Assembly (NCBI GenBank): GCA_903848465.1
Contig: CAINGK010000099.1
Coordinates: 1 to 64,000, forward strand
Origin: an uncultured Verrucomicrobiota bacterium
GTDB lineage: Bacteria; Verrucomicrobiota; Verrucomicrobiia; Verrucomicrobiales; Verrucomicrobiaceae
Reading direction: 5' to 3'
DNA length: 64,000 nucleotides
Below the pieces are notes generated by a model. The model worked only from the letters and a program-made list of their open reading frames with translations. It was not told the origin of the DNA and did no database searches. Positions 59,050-64,000 of the stretch are shown here, piece after piece. Within the stretch, counting starts at the first letter, position 1. Each line of letters begins with the position of its first letter. The position numbers and the translations under genes are program-made.

Positions 59050-59130
59050 TCACTGCCGCTCCGCCTTATGCTTCGCAAAGATCGCGAGGCAGCGGTCGCG
59101 CACGGTGGCGTGATCGAGCATGGGGAGGGG
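59050..59130 (-). pseudogene. phrB: Relic of photolyase 3' end, copy 1
   Basis: On the minus strand this reads MLDHATVRDRCLAIFAKHK followed by AERQ and a stop, the same as the C-terminus of the photolyase (60500-60580) but for two residues. About 75 of 81 bases are identical to the intact copy and most changes are in third positions. It lies between hsdM and the DUF3050 gene. Confidence 0.9.
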
Positions 59131-59217
59131 ATTCTGGCAGGGCGGGGGAGTGCTGTTTCTGCAACTGCTGCTTGCCTCAGGCGGTCATCGGCAGCATCCA
59201 GACGTATCCTATCCCCC

Positions 59218-60006
59218 ATGACCCCATTGCAAAAGACGACAGCCGTAGAGATCGAACCCTTTCGTGTGGCTCTGCTTGGCCACCCTGTGTATGCCAGACT
59301 GCGCACCTTGGAAGATCTGGCGGTGTTTATGGAATGCCATGTGTTTGCGGTGTGGGATTTCATGTCGCTGTTGAAGGCGCTGCAGCAGCGGCTGACCTGC
59401 GTGCAGGTGCCCTGGGTGCCGGTCGGAAATAACCAGGTGCGGCGGCTGGTGAACGAAATTGTGCTGGGCGAGGAAAGCGATCCAACGCCAGATGGCACGC
59501 CCTCCAGTCATTTCGAGCTCTATCTGCAGGCCATGCAGGAAGCCGAGGCAAGCACTTCCACCATCAACCGTTTCATCGGCCTGCTGCAAGAAGGCACCAG
59601 CGTCGCGGACGCGCTGGCCTCTGGCGGGGTGCCGGGCTGCGTGGCGGACTTCGTGAAGCATACGTTTGCGGTGATCGAAGGCGGGCAGCCCCACGTGATC
59701 GCTGCGGCCTTCACGTACGGGCGCGAGGACCTGATCCCGGCCATGTTTCATGAGCTGGTGGCGCGGCTGGAAAGCGAATTTCCCGGCAGGCTCAGTGTGC
59801 TGCGCTACTACCTGGACCGGCACATCCAACTGGACGGCGACGAACACGGCGAGATGGGGCGCGCCATGGTGGAACTGCTGTGTGATGGAAATCCCCAGCG
59901 CGAGGCGGAGGCACGTCAGGCCGCCGTGGAGGCGCTGAAGGCACGCCTCCAGTTGTGGGACGGGATTTCAGCCCTGATCGAAGGCACCAAGAGTCACCAG
60001 CCCTGA
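59218..60006 (+). CDS. DUF3050 family protein
   Basis: A 262-residue helical protein. Segments MECHVFAVWDFMSLLKALQQ, FVKHTFAVIEGGQPHVIAAA and YYLDRHIQLDGDEHGEM carry many His and acidic residues at helix positions, resembling heme-oxygenase-like proteins that bind a di-metal centre. DUF3050 is the family name I recall. The ATG at 59218 is used; the frame is open upstream but that part overlaps the phr relic and hsdM. It is flanked on both sides by photolyase 3'-end relics. Confidence 0.8.
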   Translation: MTPLQKTTAVEIEPFRVALLGHPVYARLRTLEDLAVFMECHVFAVWDFMSLLKALQQRLTCVQVPWVPVGNNQVRRLVNEIVLGEESDPTPDGTPSSHFELYLQAMQEAEASTSTINRFIGLLQEGTSVADALASGGVPGCVADFVKHTFAVIEGGQPHVIAAAFTYGREDLIPAMFHELVARLESEFPGRLSVLRYYLDRHIQLDGDEHGEMGRAMVELLCDGNPQREAEARQAAVEALKARLQLWDGISALIEGTKSHQP

Positions 60007-60035
60007 TTTGGATCTGAAACGCAGTGGGCGGCTCC

Positions 60036-60113
60036 TCACTGCCGCTCCGCCTTGTGCTTCGCAAAGATCGCCAGGCAGAGATCGCGCTCGGTGGCGTGGT
60101 CGAGCATGGGGGG
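60036..60113 (-). pseudogene. phrB: Relic of photolyase 3' end, copy 2
   Basis: On the minus strand this reads MLDHATERDLCLAIFAKHK then AERQ and a stop. It is closest in sequence to the intact photolyase end at 60500, differing at about five bases in 78. It lies between the DUF3050 gene and the orphan antitoxin. Confidence 0.9.
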
Positions 60114-60202
60114 AACTGGGTTTGGGTGATGCGTAGAGGATCATCCTCTCCGAATCCTTTGCAGGGCATTGACTCCGCTTTTGATGCTCTTACTCTTCCC
60201 TC

Positions 60203-60475
60203 ATGAGCACTCGACAACTCACCCTGGGCAATTTTGCGGCGCATTGCCTCGACGAAATCAAATCGGTTCAGGATGGCGATACGATCATCGAAATCCTCAG
60301 CAGTGGCAAAGTGGTGGCTGTGCTCAGTCCGCCACCGCCAGAGGAACCCGCAGGCACCTTGGCTGCTTGGGTTGGCAGCGGTGTGGGCACCATGTCCTAT
60401 GGCCCTGGCTACGATCCTGCTGCGCCCGCTTTTGCCCTTGAGGACTGGGATGAATTTCAGGAGGCCAAGAAATGA
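60203..60475 (+). CDS. Phd-type antitoxin without its toxin
   Basis: A 90-residue protein. QLTLGNFAAHCLDEIKSVQD and IEILSSGKVVAVLSP match the Phd/YefM-type antitoxin fold, which binds DNA and neutralises a toxin. The last codons overlap an ATG at 60472 that should begin a PIN toxin: the frame reads MTGAYL, the typical start, but then runs directly into the photolyase end. The toxin is therefore missing after about six residues. Confidence 0.75.
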   Translation: MSTRQLTLGNFAAHCLDEIKSVQDGDTIIEILSSGKVVAVLSPPPPEEPAGTLAAWVGSGVGTMSYGPGYDPAAPAFALEDWDEFQEAKK

Positions 60476-60499
60476 CCGGCGCTTACTTGCCCCATATCC

Positions 60500-61930
60500 T
60501 CACTGCCGCTCCGCCTTGTGCTTCGCAAAAATCGCCAGGCAGCGGTCGCGCTCGGTGGGGTGGTCGAGCATGGGGAGGGGGTAGCCTTTGGCCAGAGGCT
60601 GGCCGGGTTTCGGTGCTTCATGCAGCAGTGGGGCGGGGACGTGTTTTAACTCGGGTACCCACTGCTTGATGTAGGTGCCGTCGGGGTCGAAGCGGATGCT
60701 TTGGAGCCAAGGGTTCTGGATGCGGAAGTAGGGGGCGGCATCGGCTCCGGTGCCGGCGGACCACTGCCAGCCGCCGTTGTTGCTGGCGTTTTCGCCATCC
60801 ACGAGTTGCTGCATGAAGTAGGCCTCGCCGAGCCGCCAGTCGCAGTGCAGGTCTTTGGTGAGGAACATGGCGGTGATCATGCGGAGGCGATTGTGCATGA
60901 GGCCAGTGTGCAGGAGTTGGCGCATGCCGGCATCGACGATGGGAAAGCCGGTGGTGCCGGTGGCCCAGCGCTGAAAATCGACCTCGGTGCCAGGCCAGGG
61001 GAGTCCGACCCAGTCGGGCGCAAACTCCTGCGCAAAGACGTGCGGGTAATGCCAGAGGATGGCGACGTAGAACTCCCGCCACGCGAGTTCTTTGACATAG
61101 GTCTGGATGGAGGCCGGGGCGGCGGCGTGGTGGGCGGCAGCGGCTTGCGTCCCAGCGGCGAGGCAGCGGTGGTAGATCTCGCGGATGCTGAGGAGGCCGA
61201 AGCGCAGATCTTGGCTGAGCAGGGAAGTCGTCTGTCCGGCGGGGAGGTTGCGCTGCTGGCCGTAGCTGAAGAGAATGCCGGAGTCGATGAAGTGCTTGAG
61301 GCGGTCGCGCGCGGCGCGTTCCCCTGGGGCGGGTAGATGCGCGGTGGAGGCGGGCAATTGCCAGTGCGCCAGCGTGGGCAGCGGCAGGCTGGTGATGGAT
61401 TCACCTGCCGGTGGTCCGAGCGAGGTGATGCGGCCCCGCGCGGCGGGCTTGGGCAGGTTGAGCCAGTTTTTCGAATAGGGGGTGTACACGCGGTAGGGCT
61501 GCCCGCCGCCGGTGAGCACGTCGTCTGGCTCGTGCAGGACGCTGTCTTGATAAACATGGCACTCGATGCCGAGGCGGGTGCAGAGCGCCTGCACGCGGGA
61601 CTCCGTGGCGCGGCCAAAGAGGTCGTAGTCGCGGTTGAAATAGACGGCCTCGGCACCGGTTTCGCGGATGAGGCGCTCGAGTTCGGCTTCGGCCTTGCCG
61701 CAGCGCAGGATGAGGCGGCTGCCGAGGGTGGTGAGGTTTTTGGCGAGGGATTCCAGACAGCCGCAGAGGAACTGCTGGCGGTTGGGGCCGGTCCAGCCGT
61801 GGTTTTGCTTCCAGTCGCTGAGGATATAAACGGGAATGACCTGGGGCGCGGACTGCGCGGCGTGATGCAGCGCGGTGTTGTCGGTGAGGCGGAGATCGCG
61901 GCGGAACCAGTGTAGAACAGTGCGGGACAT
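60500..61930 (-). CDS. phrB: Class I deoxyribodipyrimidine photolyase
   Basis: A 476-residue flavoenzyme that uses light to repair cyclobutane pyrimidine dimers. The N-terminal antenna-binding domain starts RTVLHWFRRDLRLTDN. The FAD domain carries VDAGMRQL near residue 355 and NGGWQWSAGTGADAAPYFRI near residue 395, including the Trp/Asn residues of the flavin pocket. The ATG at 61930 is used. The 3' end (60500-60580) is present in two further relic copies at 59050 and 60036. Confidence 0.95.
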   Translation of the reverse strand: MSRTVLHWFRRDLRLTDNTALHHAAQSAPQVIPVYILSDWKQNHGWTGPNRQQFLCGCLESLAKNLTTLGSRLILRCGKAEAELERLIRETGAEAVYFNRDYDLFGRATESRVQALCTRLGIECHVYQDSVLHEPDDVLTGGGQPYRVYTPYSKNWLNLPKPAARGRITSLGPPAGESITSLPLPTLAHWQLPASTAHLPAPGERAARDRLKHFIDSGILFSYGQQRNLPAGQTTSLLSQDLRFGLLSIREIYHRCLAAGTQAAAAHHAAAPASIQTYVKELAWREFYVAILWHYPHVFAQEFAPDWVGLPWPGTEVDFQRWATGTTGFPIVDAGMRQLLHTGLMHNRLRMITAMFLTKDLHCDWRLGEAYFMQQLVDGENASNNGGWQWSAGTGADAAPYFRIQNPWLQSIRFDPDGTYIKQWVPELKHVPAPLLHEAPKPGQPLAKGYPLPMLDHPTERDRCLAIFAKHKAERQ

Positions 61931-62089
61931 GCGAGAGGGCGGGGCGTGAAGCACAAGATACGGTCAGGATCGGACAAAAGGTGAGTCGAATGTTTGCAGT
62001 ATTCGCCATCAGGTTCCTGATGAATATTTGGCTGTGCTGCCGTTACTAGCAGCGCCATATCATTCCCCTTCAACCCCGACCCTCATCCC

Positions 62090-63229
62090 ATGCCTTCGCA
62101 TTCGCCTGAAACCGACGAACCGAAATCCTACACCTTTGCCTGGAGCGCCACGATTGTATTGATCTTGGTGTATGTGCTTGGCCTGCTGATTTTCCCACCG
62201 CTGTATGACGCGCCCAAGGGGGAGGCTTCCAGCTTGGTGCTCTTCATCGGCCGCTTCCACCCCATCTTTCTGCATCTACCGGTGGGTATTCTGACGGTGC
62301 TTTGCTTGTTTGAACTGATCTGCTCCACGCGGCGTGGCGAGCAAAAATATGGCGATGCCTCGCTGCTGATGCTGCTGCTCGGCTCAGCAGGCGCGGTGCT
62401 GGCGGTGTTTGCGGGCATCATGCTCTCACGCGAGGGCGGCTATGTGGGCGGAAATTTCAGCCTGCACCAGACGATGGGCTTGCTCGGCACCGCTGGGGTG
62501 CTGGTCGGACTCGTGGTGCGTCTCATCGCCATGGGCCGGGGCAGCATGGAGCTGCTGAACGCCTACCGTGCGCTCTATTTCGTCAGCTTTGGCATCATGG
62601 GCCTGGGGGCGCACTTCGGTGGCAACATGAGCCACGGGAACACATTCCTCACTAAGTATGCTCCAGCAGCGGTCAAGGGACCGATGGTGAGCATGGAGAA
62701 GCTGTTTCTGAGTTTTGTGGAGAAACCCAAGGAAGAAAAAGCCAAGCCGCAGGCCGAAGAGAAAACAGAACCTAAACCGGAGGAGAAAGCTCAGCCCAAG
62801 CCTGAGATGGCGGAGAAGCCAGCCACACCGCCGACCACCCCGCCGCCTGCGCCTGCGGGCGATGAGAAGCTCGTCTTCCAGCATGTGATTCTCCCCGTCC
62901 TCACCGCCAAGTGCAACAAGTGCCACTGCGAAGAGAAGTCGAAGGGCAAACTGCGCATGGACACTTATGAAATGGCCATGAATGGCGGCGAAAACGGCAA
63001 GAACTTCGTGGCGGGCAATTTGAAGGAAAGCCTCAGCATCGAGCGCATTCTGCTGCCAGACAGCGATGACGACCACATGCCGCCCGAAGGCAAGGACCAG
63101 CTCAAGCCGGAAGAAATCGAACTGCTCAAGTGGTGGGTGGAGCAGGGTGCCAGCGGCACGCAGAAGGTCAGTGATGCTAAATTCCCCGCCACCCTTCAGG
63201 CCACTGTTGATGGAATTCTGAAAGGCTAG
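62090..63229 (+). CDS. Membrane-anchored c-type cytochrome with DUF2231-like domain
   Basis: A 379-residue protein. Four or five membrane helices lie within residues 18-180 (IGRFHPIFLHLPVGILTVL and VGGNFSLHQTMGLLGTAGVL include His residues that could hold heme b). A Lys/Glu/Pro-rich linker follows at about residues 215-262 (EEKTEPKPEEKAQPKP). The C-terminus is a planctomycete-type cytochrome with CNKCH and HMPPEGKDQLKPEEIELLKW. It probably passes electrons at the membrane. It starts 160 bases from the photolyase gene, divergently. Confidence 0.85.
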   Translation: MPSHSPETDEPKSYTFAWSATIVLILVYVLGLLIFPPLYDAPKGEASSLVLFIGRFHPIFLHLPVGILTVLCLFELICSTRRGEQKYGDASLLMLLLGSAGAVLAVFAGIMLSREGGYVGGNFSLHQTMGLLGTAGVLVGLVVRLIAMGRGSMELLNAYRALYFVSFGIMGLGAHFGGNMSHGNTFLTKYAPAAVKGPMVSMEKLFLSFVEKPKEEKAKPQAEEKTEPKPEEKAQPKPEMAEKPATPPTTPPPAPAGDEKLVFQHVILPVLTAKCNKCHCEEKSKGKLRMDTYEMAMNGGENGKNFVAGNLKESLSIERILLPDSDDDHMPPEGKDQLKPEEIELLKWWVEQGASGTQKVSDAKFPATLQATVDGILKG

Positions 63230-63284
63230 TCCCATTTATCCCTTTTGTTGCCTTGTTCATTCCTGCTTTAAAAACGTCTCATTC

Positions 63285-64000
63285 ATGAAACCAACCACCC
63301 TCCTCTTCGTCCTGGCGCTCGCCTTCACCGCGCATGCTGCCGATGACAAAGCCGCTGCCGACCCCGCCGTGGCCGCAGCGATGCAGAAAGTGAACGCCAC
63401 CGGGGCTTCGCTGATGCCCATCGCCGCCGATGCCAAGACCTTCCGCTTCACCGCGCTCAATGTCGCCAAGGACTTTGCAGACGCGGGGCTGGAGCCTCTT
63501 TTGCCCATCGCCGACAAGATCGCGTCGCTCGACATCGCGCGGAGCAAAGTGACTGACGGTGGTCTCAAGGCTCTCGCGGGCATGAAGAACCTCAAGGAAC
63601 TGCATCTCGAAGGCACTGCCGTCAGCGATGCCGGGCTCGATCAGCTCAAGGGCCTCGCAGAACTCGAATACATCAACCTCTACAACACCAAGGTCACGGA
63701 CGCGGGTCTGGCCAAGCTCGCTGCGCTGAGCAAGCTCAAGGCCATCTATTTGTGGCAGAGCGGTGTCACTAAAGCTGGCGTGGCTGCTTTGAAAGCCAAG
63801 CTGCCGAAAGCTCACATCAACACCGGCTGGACCGCCGAGGACGATGCCAAGCCCGCTGCCGTGGTGGCTGCTGCCGCTCCAGCGGCTGCGCCTGCTGCCA
63901 CACCCGCCCCTGCTGCCGCCAAGCCTGCGGCTCCAGCCCCCGCAGCAGCACCCGCCGCCGGTGGCAAACTGGACCCCGCCATTGCCGCGAAGGCGGTCAT
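63285..64000 (+). CDS. Exported leucine-rich-repeat protein (partial, runs off window)
   Basis: At least 238 residues, with signal peptide MKPTTLLFVLALAFTAHA. Leucine-rich repeats follow with about 24-residue spacing: VTDGGLKALAGMKNLKELHL, VSDAGLDQLKGLAELEYINL and VTDAGLAKLAALSKLKAIYL. These are the type common in planctomycete and verrucomicrobial surface proteins. An Ala/Pro-rich linker begins near residue 190. The C-terminus is missing. It starts 55 bases after the cytochrome gene and is probably co-transcribed; a downstream cytochrome domain would fit. Confidence 0.85.
   Translation, partial: MKPTTLLFVLALAFTAHAADDKAAADPAVAAAMQKVNATGASLMPIAADAKTFRFTALNVAKDFADAGLEPLLPIADKIASLDIARSKVTDGGLKALAGMKNLKELHLEGTAVSDAGLDQLKGLAELEYINLYNTKVTDAGLAKLAALSKLKAIYLWQSGVTKAGVAALKAKLPKAHINTGWTAEDDAKPAAVVAAAAPAAAPAATPAPAAAKPAAPAPAAAPAAGGKLDPAIAAKAV

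Noticed and set aside
60472..60669. 65-codon frame after the orphan antitoxin
   Set aside because: After about six toxin-like residues it reads antisense through the photolyase 3' end, so it is not a complete gene.

Overview
The window looks like a chromosomal segment of a high-GC member of the Verrucomicrobia, probably Verrucomicrobiaceae close to Prosthecobacter or Verrucomicrobium. This is inferred from gene content: a PVC-type membrane-bound dehydrogenase fused to cytochrome c (27786-30983), planctomycete/verrucomicrobial-type small c-type cytochromes (40303-40737, 62090-63229), a verrucomicrobial secreted sensor-like protein with a characteristic C-terminal tail (7550-11923), and a twin-ATPase type II secretion/pilus cluster. 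No rRNA, tRNA, complete insertion sequence or CRISPR array was seen.

Layout. 0.3-7.3 kb: a membrane pseudokinase and lipoprotein pair, a Gfo/Idh/MocA oxidoreductase, a small membrane protein, a diheme peroxidase-like cytochrome with a clear terminator, and a verrucomicrobial hypothetical. 7.5-17.2 kb: a 1457-residue Kelch/LamG surface protein, a histidine phosphatase, an M29 aminopeptidase, a DUF3108 protein, a secreted hypothetical, a class I aldolase and a small membrane protein. 17.2-22.8 kb: a type II secretion-like operon read leftward (ATPase, ATPase, GspF, GspG). 23-27.6 kb: a DUF3500 protein, an AT-rich candidate origin, dnaA, and two decaying vapBC toxin-antitoxin modules. 27.8-36.8 kb: the large fused dehydrogenase, two small lipoproteins, sufS-sufU, an HNH nuclease, mutM and glpX. 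36.8-38.95 kb: a 2.2-kb gene-free island packed with palindromic repeats. 39-51.3 kb: an RlmM-like rRNA methyltransferase, a cytochrome, ftsK, a MoxR ATPase, an esterase, dprA, purQ and a MacB-like permease. 51.3-59 kb: a type I restriction-modification operon (hsdM, a PD-(D/E)xK nuclease-like gene, hsdS, rhuM, hsdR). 59-62 kb: a DUF3050 gene, an orphan antitoxin and a photolyase gene whose 3' end is present three times. 62-64 kb: a membrane-anchored cytochrome and a partial leucine-rich-repeat protein.

The most unusual signals are in the structure around the genes. (1) The last 23 codons of the photolyase gene occur two more times upstream on the same strand, delimiting two small cassettes. 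A relic of the ftsK 3' end likewise lies beyond a small gene just after ftsK. Both suggest that DNA arrived at a gene's 3' end together with a replacement 3' end. (2) At least six families of short palindromic or foldback repeats fill the intergenic spaces, including a 46-nt hairpin family in three copies bracketing the 2-kb repeat island, a 92-98 bp element with perfect 10-bp terminal inverted repeats in two copies, and a roughly 200-bp intergenic repeat in two copies. (3) Three toxin-antitoxin loci are all partial or frameshifted. (4) The type I restriction operon carries two accessory genes between its canonical subunits.

All functional names come from motif and family recognition by eye; no database search was run.
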